64,000 nt of DNA, taken from positions 18,068,577-18,132,576 of the forward strand of contig NC_092582.1 of NCBI RefSeq assembly GCF_037975245.1, read 5' to 3'. The translations under genes and the position numbers were made by a program. This document shows positions 27,101 through 36,300 of this stretch, one piece after another. Position 1 is the stretch's first letter, and the number at the start of each line of letters is the position of its first letter. This stretch comes from Apostichopus japonicus (lineage: Eukaryota > Echinodermata > Holothuroidea > Aspidochirotida > Stichopodidae). Under the pieces are notes generated by a model. That model made no database searches. It was given only the letters and a program-made list of their open reading frames with translations, and was not told the origin of the DNA.

Positions 27101-27810
27101 AGGAATTATACAGTGTATTTAATAGAACAGAAAATGTACCAACAAACATGACGCTGAATTTTGCAGCTAAACAGTTGCTTCCACTTATTAAGTGCATTGA
27201 AACTTATATTGAACTGTGAGTTCTCAAAAACCAATGAACAGCTTAGAAATAACTCACATTACAGACAATTAATAGTATGCACTTGGTAACTAACTTACAG
27301 ATAGAAGTTGAACTTTGAAGTGTATTAGATCCTTACATCTGCAGCAAAAAGCCTGGCAATTCTAAGGTTTAAATAACATAAGCTGATGGCATTCCGAGCC
27401 AACTATTAAGTATTATTGAATCAGCCCTGACTAACTTATTCTTTTAAATGAGCCATGAGATTTGGCTTAAAGTTTCCTTACATTTAAAGCTCATTGCAAT
27501 TCTTGCAGTGTCGTCATCATATGTAAGTAAGATCTTTTCGAGAATCATTGAAGTTTGTTCCACGATCACGAATTTCGCTGAACTAGTTCTTGCTTTTACA
27601 CAGTGTACATAAACTGTACACGAATTGGTCAGGATAATACTGCATTTCATTCACCAACCTGTTAACCCTCATTTTTGGATTCAGGAATGTTGCTGTTTTC
27701 TCAGGACGTGCTGACTCTCTTTGCTTGTAGATCTGTACGCCAAGTTCTCTGTAGATGTCCATTGTATTATATTTTTCACGTGAACCATGATCAGTTATGG
27801 GGGCGGCCAT
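6839..27810 (-). CDS. TRMT1L: TRMT1-like tRNA (guanine-N2)-methyltransferase, complete 8-exon gene
   Basis: Exons in transcript order: 27810-27659, 26010-25922, 14469-14253, 11327-11115, 10150-9960, 9244-9166, 8676-8038, 6974-6839. Every intron is GT..AG and phases close to 1716 nt (571 aa plus TGA). The family (Trm1/TRMT1) uses SAM to methylate the exocyclic N2 of tRNA guanosines; vertebrate TRMT1L is a nuclear/nucleolar member. Visible motifs: SAM motif I DAFSASG (75-81), ANDLKPEAV (99-107), catalytic-type HLDPFG (154-159), VTSTD (180-184), the Trm1 cysteine cluster HCNLC (270-274) with CSC (296-298), GPVWSG (311-316), and C-terminal GVRT (551-554). It lacks the N-terminal zinc-finger region of vertebrate TRMT1L. 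Residues about 370-500 are a charged, low-complexity linker with an NLS-like KRK near 373. The cysteine spacing, RAAARC (224-229) and GVRT favour TRMT1L over TRMT1. Confidence 0.93.
8038..8676 (-). CDS. TRMT1L: TRMT1L exon 7, charged linker
   Basis: Acceptor TTGTCTCCTATTAG, donor GTAATG. 639 nt. Begins WSGSIFSQVFVDDM, continuing the exon 6 motif. It then runs into about 130 residues of lysine-, aspartate- and serine-rich sequence with an NLS-like GKRK, and ends PFYFTVVKHC...KGKWPR, the conserved lead into the C-terminal lobe. TRMT1L proteins carry a variable insert here. Confidence 0.9.
9166..9244 (-). CDS. TRMT1L: TRMT1L exon 6, CSC and GP motif
   Basis: Acceptor TTTTGTTTTTACAG, donor GTACGT. 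A 79-nt exon, 2 nt in, 25 codons, 2 nt out, encoding NLYKNLDCSCYKAHPGK and LLGPV. The paired cysteines complete the CxxC...CxC zinc site, and GP(V/L)W is family-typical. Too short for ORF scans. Confidence 0.9.
9960..10150 (-). CDS. TRMT1L: TRMT1L exon 5, first zinc-binding cysteine pair
   Basis: Acceptor GTCTTCCTCAAAG, donor GTATGA. Encodes AAARCHKGLEVLFAFAKEHF and later LLHCNLCEERTF, the first half of the Trm1 four-cysteine site. The open frame runs past the donor to about 9832. The 9960 donor is chosen because it alone keeps frame with exon 6 and gives the expected contiguous peptide. Confidence 0.9.
11115..11327 (-). CDS. TRMT1L: TRMT1L exon 4, catalytic LDPFG exon
   Basis: Acceptor TTTTTTCCCCAG, donor GTGCGT. 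Encodes IHLDPFGSSVNFLDAAFSN, VTSTDVSAFLGK, and the YQPELACRL segment. LDPFG is the Trm1-family active-site motif. 213 nt, 1 nt in and 2 nt out. The exon is not obvious from ORF length alone; it was found by looking for the missing catalytic segment between exons 3 and 5. Confidence 0.92.
14253..14469 (-). CDS. TRMT1L: TRMT1L exon 3, post-motif I region
   Basis: Acceptor TTTTCTGCAG, donor GTGAGT. Encodes VQALQWKKFLG, then KVTANDLKPEAV, where the Asp of the post-I motif contacts the SAM ribose in this fold, then INENCQLNGC. 217 nt, phases 2 in and 2 out, matching exons 2 and 4. Confidence 0.92.
15480..15735 (-). mobile_element. tRNA-derived SINE, minus strand
   Basis: Read on the minus strand: TGTTAGCTCAGAGGTTAACG (A-box TTAGCTCAGAGG), a degenerate B-box AGTTCCAGTCACT, a body, and a hairpin-like CCTGCTTGCAGGAGG tail followed by ACATACAAAACAATA. 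In TRMT1L intron 2. Confidence 0.6.
16784..17099. mobile_element. Palindromic low-complexity element between GAATTAACGGTA repeats
   Basis: Flanked by an identical 12-mer GAATTAACGGTA (16772-16783, 17100-17111). Inside, TCTATGTTCCGAC on the left is inverted twice on the right (GTCGGAACATAGAGAC). The core is T-, A- and C-homopolymer rich with repeated GGACC/GGGTCC words, able to fold extensively. No known family recognised. Confidence 0.6.
17230..17567. mobile_element. hAT-type MITE with 8-bp target duplication
   Basis: 338 bp. Starts CAGTGGTGGAGC and ends GCTCCGCCACTG, an inverted pair with one mismatch. The flanks AAGGTACA at 17222-17229 and 17568-17575 are identical 8-mers. 8-bp duplications and CA(G)TGG ends are hAT traits. 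A G-run/C-run hairpin lies near the right end. Confidence 0.88.
17590..18110 (+). mobile_element. Truncated CR1/L2-like LINE 3' end
   Basis: Broken frames encode LHWLPIEMRIHFKVL and WNSLPNHLKCIPIKSLFKSK, the conserved C-terminal peptides of CR1/L2-type non-LTR reverse transcriptases. Ends with GCGCATTATAAATC and a TTA microsatellite, the usual 3' tail. 5'-truncated and frameshifted. Confidence 0.82.
18067..18108. repeat. (ATT)n microsatellite
   Basis: Uninterrupted TTA/ATT trinucleotide run at the LINE 3' end. Confidence 0.95.
19014..19498. mobile_element. MITE-like element with CAGGGATGTGC inverted ends
   Basis: 485 bp. Starts CAGGGATGTGCCAAGG and ends GGCATGCACATCCCTG. CATTG occurs directly on both sides (19009-19013 and 19499-19503). 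Contains three GTGCTGGGCGG motifs near the right end. No coding capacity. Confidence 0.72.
22726..23092 (+). mobile_element. TTAA-flanked MITE, copy 1
   Basis: Starts AGGGTATGAAGACTCGCG after TTAA (22722-22725). Ends GCGAGTCTTCAATGCCT before TTAA (23093-23096). The ends are inverted repeats of about 18 bp. TTAA target duplication is typical of piggyBac and Kolobok transposons. No transposase is present, so it is non-autonomous. Its 3' part is amplified into the adjacent 290-bp array. Confidence 0.8.
22861..24012 (+). repeat. Four tandem 290-bp units containing the MITE 3' end
   Basis: Units begin ATTAGACACGAG at 22861, 23151, 23441 and 23731, a period of exactly 290 bp. Each contains MITE interior, the 3' inverted repeat and about 55 bp of former flank (ending near ACCATCGGTC). 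Units 2-4 are almost identical; unit 1 is more diverged. The units carry recurring 61-85-codon open frames on both strands, judged incidental. Confidence 0.93.
24080..24220. repeat. Degenerate AGTACAGT-type simple repeat
   Basis: Dense AGTACAG/AGTGCAG words following the 290-bp array. On the minus strand they give CTGTACT-rich, tyrosine-rich pseudo-peptides, which explains the short open frames here. Confidence 0.8.
25416..25768 (+). mobile_element. TTAA-flanked MITE, copy 2
   Basis: Same family as 22726-23092, 353 bp, with TTAA at 25412-25415 and 25769-25772. It starts AGCGTGTGAAGACTC and ends GCGAGTCTTCAATGCCT. Lies in TRMT1L intron 2, close to exon 2. Confidence 0.8.
25922..26010 (-). CDS. 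TRMT1L: TRMT1L exon 2, SAM motif I
   Basis: Acceptor TTTGTCTAG, donor GTGAGT. Encodes ELILLTLAV through CLDAFSASG, the glycine-rich SAM-binding motif I. Phase: 1 nt in, 29 codons, 1 nt out. The preceding intron is about 1.6 kb and the following one 11.4 kb. Confidence 0.9.
26695..26760 (+). repeat. SINE/LINE 3' tail
   Basis: TGTAAAGCGCTTTGAGCAGC and GCGCTATATAAATTTTAC followed by TTATTATT. Same family as the tail at 1-108. Confidence 0.55.
27659..27810 (-). CDS. TRMT1L: TRMT1L exon 1 (residues 1-50 and part of 51)
   Basis: Starts at the ATG at 27810; an in-frame TAA lies upstream with no ATG between, which supports this start if no further 5' coding exon is spliced in. It ends AACAG before GTTGGT. 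The peptide ends in the FLNPKMRVNR segment, which corresponds to the conserved start of the Trm1 catalytic domain (FNPKM-type). Two codon bases (AG) carry into exon 2. Confidence 0.88.
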
Positions 27811-29217
27811 GTTGCAGAAGAGGTGCCAACAACGTGTTTTAATCTTCCAAACCAGTTAACAACAAATTTGTGCGATTCGTTATGCAACGTTTGGAGAGCG
27901 ATTTACCTTTCGTTCAGTTCTTGATATAAATTAACATCAAAATGTGACGGAAGAACCCCAGAGAACATCATGTAGTCATACTGTAGGGTTTTTCTGACAT
28001 TCCATTCATTAAAACCCCTGTGACAAAAGTTCTTATGATCATTTAATCTTATTTTCTTCGAACTGAAACGATGGCCCTCTGTTGTTCTGGCGATCCCTTC
28101 CCTTTGCCCTCCCCCAACATGCGAAATGACACCCTCTCTCAAATGCGAAAAGTGCCAAAAACAAAACAAATGCAACATCTATCTTTTTATAATTTCTACA
28201 AACAAGCCTCCGATTCTCGTGGCTATCATAGGCGTATAGGAGCCCAGTTTGATGGGGGGGGGGGGGTGCTGTAACGACTTGCCCGAAAAATATAACCAAA
28301 TTTTTCAATATGTTAATCTAATATCATATAGGCATGCATCGGTTATTTCATCGCATGCCAATAACATACAATCATTTGTCGGGTTACCGGTACTACCCTT
28401 CCATATTGGTTATAATTTATTTTTTCTTTCAGTAGGTGCCCGAAGAATTCTCAGCATATTGCCCGAATTTCCACAAAAATATTGCCTCCTACGCCATGCC
28501 TGTATATACATGGTCATTTTACCCGCAACTAATTCATTTTCATTTGCATATAGCAATTTCCCACTCGGGATGTTGACGATCACATCAGACTGGCAATTTA
28601 TGTCGTACGTATCTCGCATCAGTCAGGGGGGGGGGGGGGGTAGCGAGGTATGTAGAGCATATGTATGCAAGTGCACACGTAGCCATGGCAGTCTCTGTGA
28701 TGTGATGGTACAAGACCCTGTTACTTTGTCACCAGTTTAATATTCGGAGCATTTAAGGTTTACCGCTTGTATTGTTAGGGGTTCTGTTACCTTGTGCATG
28801 GTATGGATTACAAAACAGGTATTTTTTCCGATGGGAAGAGAGGCTGTTATGATTTATGTTTGTGTAGACTTCTTTCCCTAAAGAATCAGAACATTACGAT
28901 TTTAAGAAAAGGAAGCAACTTAAAGGGAAACATGAAACTAAACAGAAACAAACGCGGCTGCATTTTAGGCCGACTGTTAACCTCCCTGGCTATATACCTT
29001 TCAACTGTTTAATCATTTGAACTTATAATGTACATTTCGCTTCCAATGGTACACAAACTTGATGAAGGTTTTCACGACTGGAAAACTCAACCAACGAACT
29101 TTTCTAAGACTGAGCTACATGATCGTGAGCAGATACGTTCATGGTTGATCGTATATAACAAACACGTATATGGTAGGCCATACGGGAAATCATTGCTGAT
29201 TTAATGTCCATACGAAT

Positions 29218-29440
29218 TAAAATTATTACCGGTATTAATTCTATTTAATACCGGCATTAATTCTATTTAATACCGGCATTAATTCTCAGCCTATCACCAT
29301 GCAGCTTCATATGCCAGTATTAAATAGAATTAATACGGGCATTAAATAGAATTAATACGGGCATTAAATAGAATTAATACGGGCATTAAATAGAATTAAT
29401 ACCGGCATTAGATGGAATTAATACCGGCTTTAAATATACC
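29218..29440. repeat. Inverted 22-bp minisatellite arrays
   Basis: Left arm: repeats of ACCGGCATTAATTCTATTTA. Right arm: the same unit inverted (ATTAATACGGGCATTAAATAGA, period 22, about five copies). They are separated by a short spacer with CACCATGCAGCTTC. The whole can fold into a long hairpin. Confidence 0.85.
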
Positions 29441-29768
29441 ATATTTGTTAAGTTGGCACTGCAACTTTAGTTGGCTACGTGTATTATACAATGTTATTAA
29501 CAAGTTTCCAGCTATTCTGCCAGGCGTTAAACTTCCCCCGTTGATTCATCCAGAGACACTGATGCGACATTGTACTCGTCTTTCAGGAGTCTTCCGAGCT
29601 TTGCCTAGCGTAATGCTCTTCGACGATTTACAAACCGGTTCAAAGCATAGTTTACTGGTAAAACATCGGATTGTGTGGGATTGTCGATATTTGTCAATAA
29701 CCTACAAGTATCGTTCGCTTCTCGACGAAAATCACGCAGATATTATGTGGTACATGTACGATTTATGC

Positions 29769-30145
29769 CAAGGGCGTAGGAACCGGGGGGGCTGGGGGGG
29801 GGGCGCCAGCGCCCCCAGTGAAACATATGGGGGGGGGGGCGGAAGTATCGTTCCGCCCCCCCCCCCGCTCCGCAAGTCAGAAAACCCCTTTTTCATTTCC
29901 AAATGAGAAAAAAATCTCATTTGAAGCACCAAATTGCATCTAAGACCAGGTGAAAATGCAAAATTCTTTACAAAATGGAGTGGGTGTTGAAGTGTGCTAT
30001 ATTGCACTAAATTGCATCTGAGGCCACCTGGAAATGCAAAAAAATTCTAAAGGGGAGGGGGAAACCCCCTCCCCTTAGACCCCTCCCCCAGGCCGGCCAT
30101 CAGTCTTCAGTCCCCCCTACTCAAAAGTACCTTCCTACGCCACTG
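29769..30145. mobile_element. hAT-type MITE with 8-bp target duplication and G/C-rich ends
   Basis: 377 bp. Starts CAAGGGCGTAGGAACC and ends CCTTCCTACGCCACTG, so terminal inverted repeats share GGCGTAGGAA. The flanks ATTTATGC at 29761-29768 and 30146-30153 are identical. It contains several G-run/C-run self-complementary blocks and a repeated AAATTGCATCT motif. Confidence 0.88.
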
Positions 30146-33100
30146 ATTTATGCGGTACATAATTCGGATTTATGCGGTACATAAATACGATTAATGTACC
30201 GCATAAATAAGCATCGAGATGCGCTCACCTGATTGGTCGATTTATGTCCGACATAATTCGTATTTGGTACATAATTCGGATTTATGTCGGACATAATTCA
30301 GCAATTATGTCGGAGATAACTCAGCAATTATTTCCCATTCGGCCTGCCATACTCGTACAATGGTGTTGACTTTCATACCGCCCTTGACGATCGTTAGCAT
30401 ATATGTATGTTAGTGATATTATTTCGACACAGGAGAGCGGTTTCGTAATCTGTGATGAAATTGAAGCAAGTTGTGGCATATCTAAAACATGTCACGACAA
30501 GCAAGCTGGTCTACGTACATAACCGGTATTGTTTCGAATTTGCGAGTGGTTTACTAAGTGGAAATTGTGTCGTCATACAATTTGCGAAATGGTTTATTTG
30601 CTTGCGATGAAAGCCTTGCCAACACAATTGTTAGAATGAACTGCATGTGTGAGAGGCGTCAATCAAATATCCTTAAAGTTATATGGACGCTATATAAAGT
30701 TGGTGCCTTCAAACGTGCAGCTATTTTTTTAGTGTTGAGGGACTCGTGTTACGGGACATTGTGATCATTGGTCTAGAAAGTTTTTTTTTTGGAGGGGGGG
30801 GGGGGGTGGGGGTGATACATAACTGTGACAAAAAAGTTCTGGCTCGATTAAACTTCACTGAATTTGAGCATCACCTTGGAATATTCATAGCAATTGAACA
30901 CTCAACATATGAATACAAGAATTGGGTGTTGTAATTTAAAGCAAAGGGTAATGAACGCATCATTTTGAAATTGTTTCTTCAAATCAACTATCATTAACTC
31001 ATCTTCTGTATAAACAATTTCTGGTGCTGGTGCCGCCAGGAACATGTGCTATGGGAAAGGGCAAGTGTGTTCCGTTGTCTACTTAGCAGTGATTTCGAGT
31101 TAATTAATCCTCAGTATATATATATATCATAGTAGGTATAATATATGCACTTGTGCAGTAGGCTACATACAACTGCCGTTGTTCGACCCTTTCCATTGCC
31201 TCTGGTCATATACTACAATCAACAACTCCCTGCTACAATTGACGATGCACAAATTTGCATACACAAAATCAACCAGTCATCTTTACCGATTCCTTTTATT
31301 ACTCAATAACTGTAAATATGGAATGTCTCATTATTTTATATATTTTTTGTAAACGTGTACACACAGCCAGGAAAGGTCTGTCCTTAAGTTGGACCATGGA
31401 GGTAAATCATCCGTGGTTGGACCACCATTATCTCAAAAAACGTCTCCAACGTTAAAGCGCGTTAGTAGAAGAGCGCAATGTCGGGAAATCCCCTACAAAC
31501 GCGGTTTGGGGAATTCCGTCCTTTGTGAATAGATCAACAAACAAAGTCAGCACATTGATTGGCTGGCGACCAGGGGTTACTTGTATATAAGGCTATATAC
31601 ATACATAATACGTGCATGCATGGTATTCATTAATGAGCTTTCCTTTTCAGTGTACGTAGGAAAACCTTGTTATGCTTCGACCGTCTGCGCTGTCATTGTA
31701 AAGCTAGGAGATTTTAGTACATGTTTTGGGGTCTGGAGATTCAGAAGAATGCCAAATCCTGGCACAAACCACCGTATCTGTGGATTTCGGGCACAGTGCT
31801 TTTCTTAGATTAACCTTGGAAGTTCCACGGGCAATAACATTTCAAAACCGCGTAAGTTTGAACCTATCCTATGGATAGTTACTACTTTCATGTTAGGCTT
31901 AACATTAGCCTTCCTTAATTTGTTAAGAGTACGTGACCCAGATCATAGATCTAAGTTAGGCTAGCCTAGTACTTAGACCTTCACTTTCGTCATACCCATG
32001 ATTTCAATGTTGAACTTGAAATTGTGACCTGTTTTATGAAATTACGATATGCTTTGAAGTAGGAGTCTGACAGGTTTTGTTTTTTAGCCATCTCACCACT
32101 AATCGTAGATGGTTTTATTTCAGCAACAGGTGTTGGTGTTTATGTTCTCTAGTATTACTGGTAAGATTTTTGCCAACATTCAGATTAAGTACACATTGCA
32201 AGTTCGTTTGCACATGAGAGTAATAGCAGTACTCCTCTAGAACTAGTAGTAATTTACAGAAGTTAACCCCTCTTTGCCAAATGTAAGAAAAAATTGGTAA
32301 TTTTCAAATTTCCTTGGCTGGAGGAAAATGAAAATTGAAATGTCTGGCCATGCAATCAGCATCTTTGCCATTTTGGTCATCTTTTAATAGCCTATTGATT
32401 ACAGAAAACTGTACAACAACTTTTTCAACCCATTCTGTTGTTCAGATCGACTCAATTGGTTTCATATAAGTATAGGCCTACTTGTCAGTAACATTGGATG
32501 TTTTTTAGCACGTTTCACTTCCTAATGTTGACTGAGGTGATCCCAAAATACAACAAAATGCCATCCAACACAAGATCTACCCTTATACAGTGTCCACTGA
32601 ACATTGAAAAACAACGGAAAATTAGTATTTGGCATCTTTTCAAAAACTGGAAACTCTGGTGCTGGCAAATAGTCTTTTCGTAAGTTATTCATAGCATGTG
32701 GTTGAGTTGCATCTGTAATTTTTCAGAAGGATTGTTAGATTTTTAAATTTTTTTTGTATTTGATTAATTTTTGTTCATAACTGTTCATCATCCTGTGAAA
32801 TTATAAATTTATGAATATTCAGAAACTATGCAGTATAAATATTAGCAAACTACAAATAGAAAATATAGCTTACAAATTTCAAAAAACAAGTGTTACAAAT
32901 ATATGTCAAATGTTCTTATTATGATTAATTAATATATATGCTATGTCTCAGCCATAAAAAATATTCAGCAAGTATTAATGGAGAGTCAGCAAATGCAGTG
33001 TATATTAAATGGTTTGTTGTCACTGGAAGAAAAGAGACCTTTCTGCTAAATACTTTATAAACTTGTTTTGAGCTTCATGTCAGTAAGAACCCCTTTGGAT

Positions 33101-33263
33101 TGTGTTGGAACATCACATACACTCTATTTTTGTACACAGTAAAAAATATTGCCAAAAGTGTGCTCTCAGTCTCCTGTCAAGAAAAAAGGGAGGGCGTATT
33201 AAATCTTTTTGTTTGATTTTTCTATTTGCAAGTAAGAGGTGAAATAACGGAAGGCCTCTCAAG

Positions 33264-33322
33264 ATGGCAGAACGCAGGGTTAGAAGAAACCTTGAAATCC
33301 AGGACAACCTCCTTCGTTTGGA
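33264..33322 (+). CDS. HELZ2: HELZ2-like exon 1 with start codon
   Basis: ATG at 33264, with an in-frame TGA 24 nt upstream (33240). A good acceptor (TTTTTCTATTTGCAAG, ending about 33233) sits just before it, so a non-coding 5' exon probably lies upstream. Encodes [19 protein letters not shown], like the basic helical N-terminus of ZC3H7 proteins. Donor GTAAGT, 2 nt carried over. Confidence 0.75.
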
Positions 33323-36300
33323 GTAAGTACAAGTTCAAATCCAACTTTCCTTCCTTGTTCTCTTTTCATGTTATTTGTTTGTTTCCTTACCAGGTGCTTG
33401 AATTTTTGTAAAGAAAATGTATAAGTGTAATCATCCTTAGCAGAATAACAATAGAAATGCCCAAAGCTTTTGGCATAGTGTAATTTTCAAACAGAAACTA
33501 GCCATATGAAGTAAGAAAGTTGTGGGAAAGATCAGATCTTGTAGAGTTCAGATAGCGGTTAGTTTATGTTTATAATGGGGATTTAAAAAACAGTAACAAA
33601 GAAGTACTGAAATTGAGAAACAGAAACAAAAGAAAATGTTAAGGTGTGGTTATTTCCTAAACACAATAGTACAAAAACCCACTTGTAGAGTTCAGATAGC
33701 GGTTAGTTTATGTCTATAATAGGGATTTAAAAACAGTAACAAAGAAGTACTGAAATTGAGAAACAGAAACAAAAGAAAATGTAAATACAATTTGTCACAG
33801 TGTCAAAAAAAAGATAAAAAAAAAAGATTTTTTTCCCCCTTCTGTTGTGAATAATCACGCAATCTTCTTGAGCTCACGCTTGCAAAAAAAAAGAAGAACA
33901 GTGTCGTGATGGTGTAGTTATTTCCTAAACACAATAGTAAAAAACCCACTTGTAGAGTTCAGATAGCGGTTAGTTTATGTTTATAATGGGGATTTAAAAT
34001 CAGCAACAAAGAAGGACTTCAAATACTGAAAACAGAAACAAAAGAAAATGTTAAATACAATTTGTCACAGTGTCAAAAAAAATATAAAAAAAAGATTTTT
34101 TTCCCCCTTCTGTTGTGAATAATCACGCAATCTTCTTGAGCTCACGCATGCAAAAAAGAAGAAGTACAGTGTCGTGAAGGTGTGGTTATTTCCTAAACAC
34201 AATAGTAAAACACCCACTTGTAGAGTTCAGATAGCGGTTAGTTTATGTTTATAATGGGGATGTAAAAACAGCACACAGAAGGACTGCAAAATACAGAAAC
34301 AAAAGAAAATATTAAATACAATTTGTAACAGTGTCCAAAAAAAAAAAATCTTTTTTTCTTTTGTACTATTCTGTTGTGAATAATCACGCAATCTTCTTGA
34401 GCTCACGCATGCAAAAAAGAATAAGTACAGCGTCGTGATGGTGTAGTTATTTCCTAAACACAATAGTACAAAAACCCACTTGTAGAGTTCAGATAGCGGT
34501 TAGTTTATGTTTATAATAGGGATTTAAAAACAGTAACAAAGAAGTACTGCAAAATACAGAAACAAAAGAAAATGTTAAATACAATTTGTCACAGTGTCCA
34601 AAAAAAAAAAAAATTCCCCTTGGATTAAACTAAACCTTAATGCTCTCTTTAACAAAAAAACAACACCCAGCAAGAAAGATGAAAGTCAGGAGGCATACGA
34701 CTTGGTGACATATGACTTCATGTTAGTTATCTGGCAAGAAGTTGTGTAATAATTTGTAACTGTTTATAAGAAATCAGCGGTGTACTATATAGCAGGGCAA
34801 ATTTTTATGGAGTTTTTCCTGCTTTCGTCCCCCACCCTCCCGCCCCCCTTTGTGTATGAGTGTATCCATGTCACACCTTGGCTTATATACATGATATTCA
34901 AATCAAACAATCAGTGGATCCACCTTGTTGAGTACAAGAACCTTGCTCTTTTATTTTATGGAGATGAAAGGTCAGTTCAGGTCAACATAGGTCAAATTTT
35001 GAAAACACGGATATTTTCCTGCTTTGTCTCCCCTTTGTGTATGAGTGTATCCATGTCACACCTTGGCTTATAGTCATGATATTCAAATCAAACAATCAGT
35101 GGATCCACCTTGTTGAGTACAACAACCTTGCTCTTTTTTTTTATGGAGATGAAAGGTCAGTTCAGGTCAACTTAGGTCAAATTTTGAAGACATTGTGAAT
35201 ACCTCCCTTCTGACATCTTCTTCTTTTTCTTGGTTTGAAAATGGGAGTGCTCAGAAAAGATCACAGTTGTTGCAGTTTTCAAACATTCATCAAACATGGC
35301 GTTCTTCACAGATCATATACAGTATGCGAGTCTGTCGTAACACCAGGGTCTATTGTTCAAATGTTAATTCATTTACAGCTGTTTCCGTGTTGTCTTGCCC
35401 ACAAGGACAGATATCCTTTGCTACCAATGTATGTGTACTTGGTACAGGTCTTTAGACATTAAAAATCCCTGATGGGTGTAGTGTAAAATGAAAGACTTGA
35501 AAAATTTTATTTGTTGAGGCACAATGTAAATATCAAAGGTTCATTTCCCCCAAATTAGATTTATGGCCTTAAATGACACAGTGCTGTTTTTCAGATAGAA
35601 AAAAAAAGAAAAAAAAAATTACATGGTTCAACACATACTTAGTGTACAGTTAATATTAAAAGAAACAAATTAATCAAAGAAAAACGTGAATCTTTAACCA
35701 GCTTCGTTGAACAAGTTAGTTGCTAGCAACACAGAGATAGAATGTGCTATCATTTGCAATCGTAGTCATTTTGAAGGTGTTACTCAATAATCTCTATTAA
35801 AAGCAAAAAGTAGCATAGGAAGGAATGATTTGAGGCTGGATGTTAAAGGGAATGGGAGTAGCAGTAGTGGTGGATTGGTCTTCTTTATACCATCTCAGAA
35901 TGACAGGTTACATACATGTCGTTAAGGTTTGGGCAACCTTGCCCACATCAATTAGAATTTTTGCCTTGTGTATTATCAATCTTGAAGTACTATTTTGAAA
36001 GACCGGCTTCTAATATTTGAAGAAATTAAAGAAATGAAAATCTGTCATATACCTGTAATAGATTTACACAAACAGTGCTTTGGATCTTCTGACAGTATCA
36101 AAGATTCCGGTCAAATCGATCTAGCTTATATTCGAAATTTACAAATGGCTATCCAGTAACGATCTGAGTATTAGTGCAATATGAAGGAGACAGTACGAAG
36201 GAAAACAAAACTGTTTATTTAGAAAAGCTAGTGATTGTTAAGACACAAACAATAAAGGAAAAGAATAGAAAATACAACTTTAAGCCTCATTATGCATTCA

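Larger units (their letters stand above)
27811..33263. other. Intergenic region between the two divergent genes
   Basis: 5.4 kb between the two start codons. Contains a repeat with G-runs (28250-28640), the inverted minisatellite, the hAT-type MITE, ATTTATG(C/T)-rich repeats up to about 30330, and a TATATAAGG box at 31582-31590 upstream of the HELZ2-like gene. Promoters and any 5' UTR exons should lie here but cannot be placed with confidence. Confidence 0.5.

Noticed and set aside
28249-28740. 163-codon open frame after a G-run
   Set aside because: Starts in a poly-G tract within a dispersed repeat and ends in another G-run; no domain or splice evidence.
29412-29906. 164-codon plus-strand open frame
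   Set aside because: It runs from the minisatellite edge into the hAT MITE, has no splice support or recognisable domain, and ends in G-run-encoded low complexity.
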